Positions 24,445 through 32,474 of a stretch of DNA of 45,588 nucleotides are shown here, in pieces; the stretch's first letter is position 1; each line of letters opens with the position of its first letter. The notes under the pieces are model-generated. The model did not search any database, was not told the DNA's origin, and worked only from the letters and a program-made list of their open reading frames with translations. The DNA is from Furfurilactobacillus rossiae DSM 15814 (GTDB taxonomy: Bacteria > Bacillota > Bacilli > Lactobacillales > Lactobacillaceae). The position numbers and the translations under genes are program-made. The stretch lies in the NCBI RefSeq assembly GCF_000428925.1, contig NZ_AUAW01000021.1:1-45588 (forward strand), written 5' to 3'.

Positions 24445-24844
24445 AATGTGTAGAAACTGATTTTTTCACTGATGTTAACGTTGCACGTTCATGTTCGAAG
24501 CGGGCAACTTTATGATCGAGATAAACTTGTTGTTCCTGAAGTTGAGCGATCTTATCATCTGTGTCGGCCTTAAGTCGATTGAGTAATGCAATGGCTTCAT
24601 CATAGGCGTCAGCGGCTTTATTGGCGGAATCTAACAGTGTGTGCAAATGCTTAATTTCTTCGATAGTCGCGCCTAACTGCCGCAGATGGACGATTTTATC
24701 AAGTTCGTCAACATCATGGTCTGAGTATTCGCGTTGGCCATTTGCATTACGTTGAATGTTTTTGAGTAGGCCCTGTTTTTCGTAAAAACGAAGGGTGTCA
24801 TAGGTGATATTGAACCGGTCGGCTACGTCTCGAATTGATTGCAT
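24443..24844 (-). CDS. MerR-family transcriptional regulator
   Basis: A 133-residue MerR protein: winged HTH (SIRDVADRFNITYDTLRFYEKQGLL), the helix LRQLGATIEEIKHLHTLLDS and a C-terminal coiled coil (LKADTDDKIAQLQEQQVYLDHKVARFEHE). No cysteines or metal-binding loop are seen, so an organic effector is likely. It is divergent from the SDR gene at 24979, whose promoter has the MerR-type 19-bp spacer. AGGAGA precedes the ATG. Confidence 0.92.
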   Translation of the reverse strand: MQSIRDVADRFNITYDTLRFYEKQGLLKNIQRNANGQREYSDHDVDELDKIVHLRQLGATIEEIKHLHTLLDSANKAADAYDEAIALLNRLKADTDDKIAQLQEQQVYLDHKVARFEHERATLTSVKKSVSTH

Positions 24845-24876
24845 AAAATTTCTCCTAAAAAAGTTTGCTAAATGTC

Positions 24877-24907
24877 TTGCGCTAGTCTAACACCAGCAGA
24901 GTAGGAT
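24877..24907 (+). promoter_or_regulatory. MerR-type promoter (19-bp spacer) for SDR gene
   Basis: TTGCGC (24877-24882) and TAGGAT (24902-24907) are 19 bp apart. This matches the stretched promoters activated by MerR proteins and lies between the divergent merR and SDR genes. Confidence 0.6.
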
Positions 24908-24978
24908 AACAATTGTTCGGTTATGAAACAAGCTGATAAGAAAATAGTTGTTAGTTATAAATTCAGGAGGACATTAAA

Positions 24979-25743
24979 ATGACACAGACAAATAATGAAA
25001 CATTAACTTTGGTAACTGGTGGTAATCGCGGCATGGGGCTCGAAATCGTTCGTGAGTTGGCCGCAAAAGGTCAGCACGTTATTTTAGGCTCACGTAATTT
25101 AGTCAAAGGTCAGCAGGCAGCTGATCAGTTGGCAACGGATGGCCTTTCTGTGGACGTTGTTGAACTGGACGTGACAAACCCGGATTCGGTTACTCAGGCT
25201 GCCAAACAGTTGACCGATAAGTTTGGCTATCTGTCAGTGCTGATCAACAACGCTGGTGCTGTATTTGATTTTGGACAAAAAGCGTCTGATGTTTCTGTCG
25301 ATACATTGCAAAAAGATTTTGGTATCAACTATTTTGGGTTGATTGATGTCACCCAGAAGATGTTGCCACTGTTGAAAAAGGCACCACAGGCAAAAATTAT
25401 TAATATTTCAAGTATGATGGGTTCTAAAACTGAGGCACTTAATCCAGAGTCCGTTGTGTATCAGGCGGTTGCTGTTGGGTATCAATCTGCTAAGGCGGCC
25501 GCGAACATGTTCACGGTGCAATTGGCCAAGGAAATGCAACGCGACCAATTGAACATCACAGTAAACGCCATTGATCCAGGAATGGTTGCCACTGAGTTTG
25601 GCGGCGCAACGCCAGAACAGGCTAAGTCCATGGGCGCCCAACCGATTACACATGGTGTAGCCCGTACGATTGAATTAGCAACTGATTGGAACAACAAAGA
25701 CAATGCAACATTCTCTAACACTGAGGGACCAGTTGCTTGGTAA
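24979..25743 (+). CDS. SDR oxidoreductase (carbonyl-reductase-like)
   Basis: A 254-residue classical SDR. The cofactor loop is TGGNRGMG (13-20); NNAG begins at 90; Ser144/145 (INISSMMG), Tyr168 and Lys172 (YQSAK) form the active site. TGGNRGMGLEI resembles the carbonyl-reductase-like group. SRN after the second strand suggests NADP(H). CAGGAGG precedes the ATG. Regulation by the adjacent MerR protein is likely from the promoter architecture. Confidence 0.92.
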   Translation: MTQTNNETLTLVTGGNRGMGLEIVRELAAKGQHVILGSRNLVKGQQAADQLATDGLSVDVVELDVTNPDSVTQAAKQLTDKFGYLSVLINNAGAVFDFGQKASDVSVDTLQKDFGINYFGLIDVTQKMLPLLKKAPQAKIINISSMMGSKTEALNPESVVYQAVAVGYQSAKAAANMFTVQLAKEMQRDQLNITVNAIDPGMVATEFGGATPEQAKSMGAQPITHGVARTIELATDWNNKDNATFSNTEGPVAW

Positions 25744-25754
25744 GCTATAGTTAA

Positions 25755-25800
25755 AAACACGCCGCTATCACATTCGCTAGAATGTGGTGGTGGCGTGTTT
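25755..25800 (+). terminator. Terminator after SDR gene
   Basis: Stem AAACACGCC/GGCGTGTTT with an inner CACATTC/GAATGTG pair and a GCTA loop, 12 bases after the stop. Confidence 0.8.
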
Positions 25801-26075
25801 ATGTTTAAGGCAGAAATTGCAATCACTTTAATAGATAGATGTGTCCATCAAACAAATAATCAATGGGGTCGGTAGAAGTGTGATTATCCCAGCATTTGAC
25901 CAAAAGTATATTGGGGATGACGATATAATCTGATGTTGGCATAAAGGAAATACATAATTGTGGTGGATATAAAATCATTATTTTTCTCGTTTCAAACGTT
26001 TTTCAAAAGTATATTATAAAGGCATATTTTATATTTTTACTGGATTTTTCAAGCCTTAATAAGGAGTGGAAATTG
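25801..26075. other. AT-rich intergenic region before DNPH1-like gene
   Basis: No frame with a ribosome binding site is visible. The sequence becomes very AT-rich towards 26040 and presumably carries the promoter of the following gene. I could not fix a -35/-10 pair. Confidence 0.4.
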
Positions 26076-26492
26076 ATGAAAATTTACTTTGCTGCATCGA
26101 TTCGTGGTGGCCGGGATGATGTTGACGTCTATCGCCAGTTAATCGATCATCTAAACTTAAATAACCAGGTGTTGACAGAGCATATTGGTGATTACAGCCT
26201 GTCCGTGGCAGGGCAGAACCAATTGGACGATGATTACATTTGCAATCGTGATATGAGCTGGTTGGCAGAATGTGATCTGGTAGTTGCGGAAACTTCCAAT
26301 CCAAGTTTGGGCGTTGGCTATGAACTAGCGTCTGCAGAACGTTTGCATAAACCAGTGATTATTTTGCATAATGCGAAGCGTAGCCAGCTATCTGCAATGA
26401 TTGCTGGCACGCAGTACTTTGACCATATTTTCAACTATTCAAACATTGCCGAAGCATTTCAAATTCTAGATCGGGAGTTGCCGTCGATTTAA
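26076..26492 (+). CDS. DNPH1/Rcl-like nucleoside 2-deoxyribosyltransferase-fold protein
   Basis: A 138-residue protein of the nucleoside 2-deoxyribosyltransferase superfamily. MKIYFAASIRGGRDD at the N-terminus and VVAETSNPSLGVGYELA, with probable catalytic Glu72, match the DNPH1/Rcl group, which hydrolyses 2'-deoxynucleoside 5'-monophosphates. Asp59 (NRDM) may orient the substrate. This would act in nucleotide clean-up. The ATG at 26076 follows AAGGAGTGG; the TTG one codon earlier is not needed. Structured repeat copy 2 starts 16 bases after its stop. Confidence 0.85.
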   Translation: MKIYFAASIRGGRDDVDVYRQLIDHLNLNNQVLTEHIGDYSLSVAGQNQLDDDYICNRDMSWLAECDLVVAETSNPSLGVGYELASAERLHKPVIILHNAKRSQLSAMIAGTQYFDHIFNYSNIAEAFQILDRELPSI

Positions 26493-26508
26493 GTGGTGAT
26501 AGATGACA

Positions 26509-26680
26509 CTTACGGTTGTCAACGTTGACATACTTGCCGTGGGACCGGTTCAAGCCCGAAGTTCACGGTCTTTCACCTCGCCGCAAAGCCTCGTTAACCC
26601 GTCGAGTCTATGCGACCGTCCGCAACCTAAATTTGGATAAACCACCAAATTAACGTTACGATCACGGCTCGGTATCAATG
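26509..26680 (+). ncRNA. Structured repeat element, copy 2
   Basis: About 110 bases are closely similar to copy 1. TGTCAACGTTGACA is a perfect palindrome near the start. Hairpin B (26582-26614) is CGCAAAG-c-CTCG, a 9-nt loop, CGAG-t-CTATGCG; compared with copy 1, T-A pairs have become C-G while the c and t bulges are kept. Hairpin C pairs AATTTGG (26630-26636) with CCAAATT (26645-26651). A closing stem joins ATAC..GCCGTG (26529-26541) to CACGGC..GTAT (26663-26675). Together these form a multi-branched RNA. Confidence 0.65.
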
Positions 26681-26772
26681 CTGACGCCCTTCAGCTCATA
26701 TAGAGGAACTTTTTTGTGTGGAATCTTTTAACGATAGCTTACAACCAGTTTGGGCTTCTTACAGGAGTGGAG

Positions 26773-26978
26773 CTGGCTGAAAACATAGTTCCGTGTCGGC
26801 AACACTTGGCGGCAGGAACTGGGCCGCTTAGTGTTGCGGGATGACTTATGAGACGTGATTTTCGGCTCATAATCAAGGTGTGAAAACCGCGTTTTTTAGC
26901 GGGTTGAACCCGGTCCCATGGAACGGCGTTTTCAGTCAGCGTAACGGCAAGTTGTTTGAAATTACTTTGCCGTAAACC
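26773..26978 (-). ncRNA. Structured repeat element, copy 3 (divergent, reverse strand)
   Basis: Read on the reverse strand this region keeps the plan of copies 1 and 2 with changed sequence. Hairpin A contains GGGACCGGGTTCAACCCG. Hairpin B (26846-26872) is TTATGAG-c-CG, a 7-nt loop, CG-t-CTCATAA. Hairpin C joins GCAACACT to AGTGTTGC and AGCGGC to GCCGC. A closing stem pairs CTGACTGAAAAC (26928-26939) with GTTTTCAGCCAG (26773-26784). All helices are re-paired relative to copies 1 and 2. It converges on copy 2. Confidence 0.6.
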
Positions 26979-26993
26979 AATTTAACACAAAAA

Positions 26994-27036
26994 AATCTCG
27001 TGCCAAACGACAGTAAGAGTCGCTGGACACGAGATT
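26994..27036 (-). terminator. Terminator after Zn-alcohol dehydrogenase
   Basis: AATCTCGTG/CACGAGATT stem with an internal GCGAC/GTCG-type pair. On the reverse strand it is followed by a T-run, 24 bases after the gene's stop. Confidence 0.85.
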
Positions 27037-27060
27037 ATTTTTTATTATAAATTGCGATTA

Positions 27061-28101
27061 CTAGTCAGTAACAACCAATGACTTGATGGCTTCACGATTA
27101 GCCATTGCCTTGTAGGCATCGTCGATGTCATCCAGTTTGAATGACTTGGTGAAAACTTTACCGGGGTGAATATCACCATCCAGCACAGCCTTTAACAGGA
27201 CGCTCTTGTCGTAGGTCGTAACAGAAGCAGGACCACCCGCAATTGAAATATTGTTGTAGAAGGAAGGCGCCATGTCCATTTTTGGCTCATGGGGCAAACC
27301 AACACGACCAACGATAGCACCTGGACGAGCAACTTGGGTTGCAGTTTCGTTGGATAACTCAGTGCCGACACATTCGAGCACAGCGTCTGCACCATCATTG
27401 TTAGTGAGTTCCATGACTTTCTTAACAGCGTCGTCACCACGTTCTGCAACAATATCCGTGGCACCGAATTCTTTGGCGAGCTTTTGACGGTCTTCGTGCC
27501 GGCTCATTGCAATAATCCGTTTGGCACCACGCATTTGAGCAGCAATGACACCACACAGTCCGACGGCACCGTCACCAACAACAACGACGGTACTACCAGC
27601 GTGAACGTTGGCTACCCGAGCGGCGTGATAACCGGTTGCCATAACATCAGCGAGCGTCAACAGTGAATCTAACATGGCTTCGCTGTAATCTTCTGGTTTG
27701 CCAGGAATTTTAACCAGGGCCCATTCGCCATGCGCAAAACGAATGTATTCAGCTTGCACACCTTCACTAAAGTTATCGTCATGGTCCTGGCAGTCACCAT
27801 CAAAACCGGCACGACAAGCGGCACAATGACCACAACCGTGAGTAAATGGTGCAATAACGAAGTCGCCGGGAACAACAGTGGTGATTGCGCTACCAACTTC
27901 TTCAACGACACCGATAGCTTCATGACCAGTGTTTTCAGAATTAGCAGCCTTATCTTCTAAACCACGATAAGCCCATAAATCGGATCCGCAAACACAAGTC
28001 CGCACAACCCGGATGATGACGTCATCCGAGGCTTGAACTGTTGGTTTTTCAATGTCTTTAACTTCAATTTTGCCTGCTTTTACAAATACAGTAGATTTCA
28101 T
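27061..28101 (-). CDS. Zinc-dependent alcohol dehydrogenase (MDR family)
   Basis: A 346-residue Zn-dependent medium-chain dehydrogenase. Catalytic-zinc residues are Cys38 and His60/Glu61 (TCVCGSDLW; TGHEAIG). Structural-zinc cysteines are Cys90, Cys93, Cys96 and Cys104 (HGCGHCAACRAGFDGDC). The NAD(P) loop is VGDGAVGL near 170. It is likely an alcohol or sorbitol/threonine-type dehydrogenase; the substrate is not clear. The ATG at 28101 follows AAGGGAG about 11 bases upstream. A GTG four codons earlier would put the site too close. Confidence 0.92.
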   Translation of the reverse strand: MKSTVFVKAGKIEVKDIEKPTVQASDDVIIRVVRTCVCGSDLWAYRGLEDKAANSENTGHEAIGVVEEVGSAITTVVPGDFVIAPFTHGCGHCAACRAGFDGDCQDHDDNFSEGVQAEYIRFAHGEWALVKIPGKPEDYSEAMLDSLLTLADVMATGYHAARVANVHAGSTVVVVGDGAVGLCGVIAAQMRGAKRIIAMSRHEDRQKLAKEFGATDIVAERGDDAVKKVMELTNNDGADAVLECVGTELSNETATQVARPGAIVGRVGLPHEPKMDMAPSFYNNISIAGGPASVTTYDKSVLLKAVLDGDIHPGKVFTKSFKLDDIDDAYKAMANREAIKSLVVTD

Positions 28102-28313
28102 TATGTAGAACACTCCCTTCGAGGTTATTTTAAGACATATTGCGTTCGTTTGCGTACTTAACGGATTGAAATTTTAAATTTATCATCTAGTTTGGCTAAA
28201 TGGCATGTAAGTGTTTAAGAAAGAATGAAGTTGTGAAACACTATTGTAACCTAAGTAACGCTAGCGTAATATTTGAACTATAGAAGAGCGCATGAATTTG
28301 GGAGGTCAATGAC

Positions 28314-29177
28314 ATGACAATAAAGGGGATTAAGATTGCGTCGGCTGGTTTATTAGCGGTTGTTGTGTTAGCTGGTTGTTCAGCGTCATCAACGGCAAAA
28401 ACAAGTGCGTCGAGCAGTAGTGTACATACGACGTCGGGAAAAGTCGTTAAAGACAATGCGAGTCAGTCTCGTCAGAAGACGAGTGCCTCAAACCACACTA
28501 CAGAAGTGAATAGCGGCGTTAATAATGTTGCGGACAGCTCGGTAGAAAATGTGCAGCCATCGACTCAAACGGTCAACACTACTTCAGGCAGCACTGTTAG
28601 CTCACAGCCATCAACCGGTGCAACAACGACTGCCAGCTCATTGGCTCCCACAATTCAGTCGTCAAGCGTTAGTGAATCAACGAAGAGCTCGACACCGGTT
28701 ACACAATCTGTGGCGACCAAAACTGCAAGTACAACGACTGATCAATCTTCCGTAGCACAACAATCTTCAGCCAACGGTAACTCGCAGGCCACTCAACAAG
28801 CCTCAGCAACTTCCAGTTCACAGGCACCACAGCAATCAACGACTGCTCAAACGGCAGCGGCCATTCTATTGGCAAGCGGTCAGGATCGTAATGTGGCAGA
28901 CATGAGTCAATTATCCATTGTCAACGCAGATCCTAAGTGGGGCAACATAACGCCTGGTGACGATGGGCAAGTTCACGTTCTTAACACCAATAATGGTGTC
29001 TCCAACGTAGGCTATACCATTACTGGTGATACAGTTAACATGTATACGATGCCTTCTGCAGTGAGTGGTGCTGATTGGGTTAATCAATCAACGGGTTCAT
29101 TTAGTTTGCAACAAGCTGTCAATCAGTCTCAAACGAATCCGGCAGCTTCATCAATTGCACAAAAATTTGCAAAATAA
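28314..29177 (+). CDS. Ser/Thr-rich surface lipoprotein
   Basis: A 287-residue lipoprotein. The signal peptide ends in the lipobox LAGC, with lipidated Cys22. Residues 25-185 are a low-complexity Ser/Thr/Gln linker likely to be glycosylated or wall-spanning. The C-terminal domain of about 95 residues begins near AAAILLASGQDRNVADMSQL and contains YTITGDTVNMYTMPS; I do not recognise it. The gene is monocistronic. GGGAGG precedes the ATG. Confidence 0.85.
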   Translation: MTIKGIKIASAGLLAVVVLAGCSASSTAKTSASSSSVHTTSGKVVKDNASQSRQKTSASNHTTEVNSGVNNVADSSVENVQPSTQTVNTTSGSTVSSQPSTGATTTASSLAPTIQSSSVSESTKSSTPVTQSVATKTASTTTDQSSVAQQSSANGNSQATQQASATSSSQAPQQSTTAQTAAAILLASGQDRNVADMSQLSIVNADPKWGNITPGDDGQVHVLNTNNGVSNVGYTITGDTVNMYTMPSAVSGADWVNQSTGSFSLQQAVNQSQTNPAASSIAQKFAK

Positions 29178-29433
29178 TGATTAAAAAGAAACTGGAACAT
29201 AACGCCTTAACTCAATTTCTAATGAAATGTCAACAAGCAATTTTTTTCAACCGCAAAAGGTCATGCGGATGAAAAATTGCCGCAAACGCGGGACATAACA
29301 CTGACTTTTGCTCATCTAACGCGAATAAGGCATTCATGGGAAAAACACCCATAAACACCTTATTCGCGTTACCTGAGAAAGCCAAAACGTGTTATGTCTC
29401 GCTCTCATTTAATTTCTTAACGAATAACACCTT
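29178..29433. repeat. Intergenic region with two large stem-loops
   Basis: Between the lipoprotein and the convergent amidohydrolase lie two hairpins. The first (29237-29280) pairs GCAATTTTTTTCA-CCGC with GCGG-TGAAAAATTGC. The second (29288-29402) is built from GCGGGACATAACAC with GTGTTATGTCTCGC, an inner perfect 13-bp AACGCGAATAAGG/CCTTATTCGCGTT (29318-29370) and an innermost ATGGG/CCCAT. Size and nested symmetry suggest a palindromic repeat (MITE-like) that also serves as a two-way terminator. Confidence 0.6.
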
Positions 29434-30384
29434 TTAATCTAAATCAAGTAACCTAAGCTCATTCTGAAAATAGAGTTGCTGACGCTGTGTGTCTGTTAAC
29501 CAGTGCGTGTGCGCTAAAGCGCTGTTAAGCCCGAGAACAACAGGCTTTGGTGTGTATGGGTAGTCGGAGGCATACAAGAGCTGCTCCGAATTTACAATTT
29601 GTAGTAGCGCGGGCAGTTGGCTGGGTAAAACACGGCCAGCGACATCGAAATAAACATGTTTCATAGCTGCAGTCACGTCAACTTCGTCCGTTTGCAAACG
29701 GTGGTTTAACATCTTGGCGCCTAGTGTCCGTGGTGCTAAGACAGAGAGGGCTGCGCCACCGTGTGGAATGATAAATTTAATGTTAGGGTAACGGATGAAA
29801 ATTCGATTTTGCACTAAATTCAAGAAGGTGCGCGTTGTTTCCGCGAAGAAATCGTAAATTGGGTGCGGAAATTTTTCATCAACATGATAAGGTGTCTTCG
29901 GGGGGTCGTTTGGATGGATCAATACGACTGCACCAACGTCATTAAGTAATTGCATGATTGCGTCGTAATGGGGATCACCAAGGTAGATGCCTTGTGCTGA
30001 GGTGGGCAATACAACACCAAGCGCTTGCTGATAAAATAGCGCGCTTTTGATAATCGCGATACTTTCGTTTACAAACGGCAAGGGGACTGTTGCAAAATAA
30101 CCAAGTTTGTCAATATGATTGTGATGAATCTGGCTACCAAACGTGTTGATTTCGTTGGCCAAGGCGGCAGTGGCTTGGGCATCCTGATGATATGAAATGT
30201 GTGGCATAGAGACTGATAAAACGGAGTAAGCGATGTGCTCACGTTGCATAAGTGACAGTGTGTCTGTTACTTGCCATTTGGGCTCAGCGACATCACCAGC
30301 GAGACCATGAAACTGTTTTTGACAAAATTTTGTATAGCCAGGAGTGACATAATGGCTATGAATATCAATTTTTGAGTAGTTCAT
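29434..30384 (-). CDS. Amidohydrolase (ACMSD-like decarboxylase/hydrolase)
   Basis: A 316-residue amidohydrolase-superfamily enzyme of the ACMSD/amidohydrolase_2 type. Metal ligands are likely His9 and His11 (DIHSHY), the histidine in VLIHPNDPP, the one in IIPHGGAA, and the aspartate in YASDYPYTP. Such enzymes decarboxylate or hydrolyse small cyclic or aromatic acids with Zn. The substrate here is unknown. GAGGAA precedes the ATG. It is monocistronic and convergent with the lipoprotein gene. Confidence 0.88.
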   Translation of the reverse strand: MNYSKIDIHSHYVTPGYTKFCQKQFHGLAGDVAEPKWQVTDTLSLMQREHIAYSVLSVSMPHISYHQDAQATAALANEINTFGSQIHHNHIDKLGYFATVPLPFVNESIAIIKSALFYQQALGVVLPTSAQGIYLGDPHYDAIMQLLNDVGAVVLIHPNDPPKTPYHVDEKFPHPIYDFFAETTRTFLNLVQNRIFIRYPNIKFIIPHGGAALSVLAPRTLGAKMLNHRLQTDEVDVTAAMKHVYFDVAGRVLPSQLPALLQIVNSEQLLYASDYPYTPKPVVLGLNSALAHTHWLTDTQRQQLYFQNELRLLDLD

Positions 30385-30452
30385 TTTAGATTTTTCCTCT
30401 TTTGATATAAAGTGGCTAACTTCAAATTACCACCGATAAGGATGACTCACAA

Positions 30453-30474
30453 TTGGCTCATTATGAGGAGCCAA
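30453..30474 (+). other. Hairpin upstream of GNAT gene
   Basis: TTGGCTC and GAGCCAA form a perfect 7-bp stem with an 8-nt loop, in the presumed leader of the GNAT gene. Its role is unknown. Confidence 0.35.
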
Positions 30475-30560
30475 TTAGATACGTGAAAACGACGAAGAGA
30501 GGCCAAAACTGGCCGTATAATTACGATACTGCACATACCGTAATTGATGGAGAACACAAA

Positions 30561-31064
30561 ATGAATGAAGAAGAGATCTGTAACTTATCAATAATTACTA
30601 GGAGGGGGATAATTCGTCCCTTTTCGGCTCATGAAGTTGATGCCTTTTTGAGCTACCATAACAACCTTGACTGGATGCAGTATCAGGGATTTAAAGGACT
30701 GAGTAAAGCGGAGGCCGTAGATGCACTATTATCAAATCCAACACTTACGCAGGGAAAACAATTTGCGTTAGTAAAACCTGAAATGGATCAGTTGTTGGGT
30801 GATTTTTATCTGCAACTGGAGGGTGACACAATGTGGCTAGGCTATACAATCAATCCGCTATTTGCACGGCATGGGTATGCATTTGAAGGCGCTAAAGCAT
30901 TGATTGAGTTTTTGTCACAGCAGCACGTCAGGGTGCTAAAGGCAGATGTTGACCCAAATAACCAAGCCTCGAGAAGGTTATTGGAAAAGCTAAGTTTCAA
31001 ACAAATCATGCAAAATGATGAAACGGTTATTTTTGAACGAGGGTTGACCGATTTTAATAATTAG
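30561..31064 (+). CDS. GNAT-family N-acetyltransferase
   Basis: A 167-residue RimJ/RimL-like acetyltransferase with the acetyl-CoA-side pattern WLGYTINPLFARHGYAFEGAKAL and the C-terminal ADVDPNNQASRRLLEKLSFKQ. The start at 30561 has TGGAGA about 8 bases upstream. A much longer frame from a TTG at 30453 begins inside a hairpin and has no ribosome binding site, so it is rejected. The acceptor is unknown. Confidence 0.85.
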   Translation: MNEEEICNLSIITRRGIIRPFSAHEVDAFLSYHNNLDWMQYQGFKGLSKAEAVDALLSNPTLTQGKQFALVKPEMDQLLGDFYLQLEGDTMWLGYTINPLFARHGYAFEGAKALIEFLSQQHVRVLKADVDPNNQASRRLLEKLSFKQIMQNDETVIFERGLTDFNN

Positions 31065-31073
31065 AACGATTAG

Positions 31074-31116
31074 TAGTGAATTGTGAGGTAATTCCTTATG
31101 ATTCACTACTTTTTTT
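31074..31116 (+). terminator. Terminator after GNAT gene
   Basis: TAGTGAAT/ATTCACTA stem with an inner AGG/CCT pair, followed by CTTTTTTTAG. Confidence 0.85.
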
Positions 31117-31193
31117 AGCGACAGACATATTTTTTGAAAGGTTACTTATGGATTGGATAATATGTAAACAATAAAAGGAAAGGAGGTTAGGCA

Positions 31194-31751
31194 ATGAGGG
31201 CGCCAACAAAATGGTTAGTTGGGCTAACAGGTTTCTTGACGCTAGTGATTGGATGTCTGTTAATGGCCATGAATACAAACATCGGCTATGTCTCTGACTG
31301 GCTTGTTAGCATCATGAATCGCAACACAAAATTAGCCATGATTAGTTTGATTGTGGCTGGTGGCTTTATTGCGTTGGTCGGGTTAATTATTCTGTTGATT
31401 GGTTTATTTAAGCCACGGACAGTCGGTATGATTGAGTTCCATGGCTCTCGTGGCGTTGTGCGACTACCTGTCAATGCAATTGAACAGGATTTGAAACTTC
31501 GGATTGAAGACGCCGTCGACGTAGGCCATCTTGAGGTAAATATTCGTGCACACGCCAAACAGCGGCAGGCAGACGTCAAAGTGCATGGTACCGCTTTAGC
31601 ACAAGACACGCCCAGATATGATGATTTGGGCGAAGCCGTGTTGGCAGTGGTCAATAAGTACCTTAAAGACAGTTTGCAATTTAAGTTGCGTAAACGTCAG
31701 GTGACAATTGAAGCATTTCGCAATCCTGACCAGAAGGCACGGGTGGTTTAG
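31194..31751 (+). CDS. amaP: Alkaline shock response membrane anchor protein AmaP
   Basis: A 185-residue AmaP homologue. Two N-terminal membrane helices (about 9-27 and 46-70) are followed by a cytosolic Asp23-like domain (TVGMIEFHGSRGVVRLPVNAIEQDLKLRI). In Staphylococcus aureus AmaP anchors Asp23 to the membrane and the pair guards against cell-wall stress. AAAGGAGG precedes the ATG. It is the first of four adjacent genes ending at 32864. Confidence 0.93.
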   Translation: MRAPTKWLVGLTGFLTLVIGCLLMAMNTNIGYVSDWLVSIMNRNTKLAMISLIVAGGFIALVGLIILLIGLFKPRTVGMIEFHGSRGVVRLPVNAIEQDLKLRIEDAVDVGHLEVNIRAHAKQRQADVKVHGTALAQDTPRYDDLGEAVLAVVNKYLKDSLQFKLRKRQVTIEAFRNPDQKARVV

Positions 31752-31768
31752 CGAAAGGAGGTGGTTTC

Positions 31769-31954
31769 ATGAGTCGTCCGATGTTTGGCACCATCGTCGG
31801 GCTGGTACTTGGTCTGGCGTGGGTACTGGCTGGCTTTTGGAGCATGATTTTGGTTGCGGTATTGGCTTTAGTTGGTACGTTAATTGGTAAGTACAGTCGA
31901 GTAGTTGATCGGCAAACAATCAAGCGTCGCATCAATCAATTTTTGTCTAGTTAA
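31769..31954 (+). CDS. DUF2273 small membrane protein
   Basis: A 61-residue protein with two short hydrophobic segments (GTIVGLVLGLAWVLAGFWSM and ILVAVLALVGTLIGKY) and a basic tail. DUF2273 proteins are constant partners of AmaP and Asp23 and may help anchor the complex. It lies 17 bases after amaP with its own AAAGGAGG site. Confidence 0.92.
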   Translation: MSRPMFGTIVGLVLGLAWVLAGFWSMILVAVLALVGTLIGKYSRVVDRQTIKRRINQFLSS

Positions 31955-31987
31955 GTTAGGTCTGTTTTGTTATGGAGGGAATCGATA

Positions 31988-32422
31988 ATGGAAAACACTA
32001 AACAAGCTGCACAATCACAGTTAAAGCACACATTAAGTTACGACGATGGCGTTATTGAAAAGATTGCCGGATTGGCCGCACGAAATGTTGATGGTGTCTT
32101 GTCACTAGATGGTGGCATGCTTAGCGGCATTACTGATCGCTTTCGAAACCAAGCGGATCCGACACAAGGAATAGATGCAGAGGTTGGTCAAAAACAAGTG
32201 GCTTTGGATATGCACGCCACCGTTGAGTATGGCAAAGATATCCGCCAATTATTTGAACAGGTTACTCAGCGCGTTGTTCGTGACATTCAAAGTTTTACCG
32301 GCTTGGATGTTGTGGAGTTAAATCTACACATCAATGATGTGATGAGCAAACGGGAATGGCAGGATCAAACAAAAGGTAAACCAAATTCATCACATTCAAC
32401 AGAAACAAAAGAAGTTGAATAA
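31988..32422 (+). CDS. Asp23/Gls24 family envelope stress protein (1)
   Basis: A 144-residue Asp23 protein: HTLSYDDGVIEKIAGLAARNVDGVLSLDGG is the family opening, followed by DMHATVEYGKDIRQLFEQV and VVELNLHINDV. The C-terminal tail is hydrophilic and disordered. Asp23 forms a cytosolic meshwork under the membrane in alkaline and wall stress. The ATG at 31988 follows TGGAGGGA; an upstream in-frame ATG is ignored for lack of a site. Confidence 0.93.
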   Translation: MENTKQAAQSQLKHTLSYDDGVIEKIAGLAARNVDGVLSLDGGMLSGITDRFRNQADPTQGIDAEVGQKQVALDMHATVEYGKDIRQLFEQVTQRVVRDIQSFTGLDVVELNLHINDVMSKREWQDQTKGKPNSSHSTETKEVE

Positions 32423-32474
32423 GCAGTTTGAACATCACCTATGACATCAGGCGCAACTAACGGAGGTTATAAAG

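Noticed and set aside
28380-28860. Low-complexity repeats mistaken for a CRISPR or tandem array
   Set aside because: The Ser/Thr codon-rich stretch is an open coding frame of a lipoprotein, with no regular repeat-spacer pattern. No CRISPR array was seen in the window.
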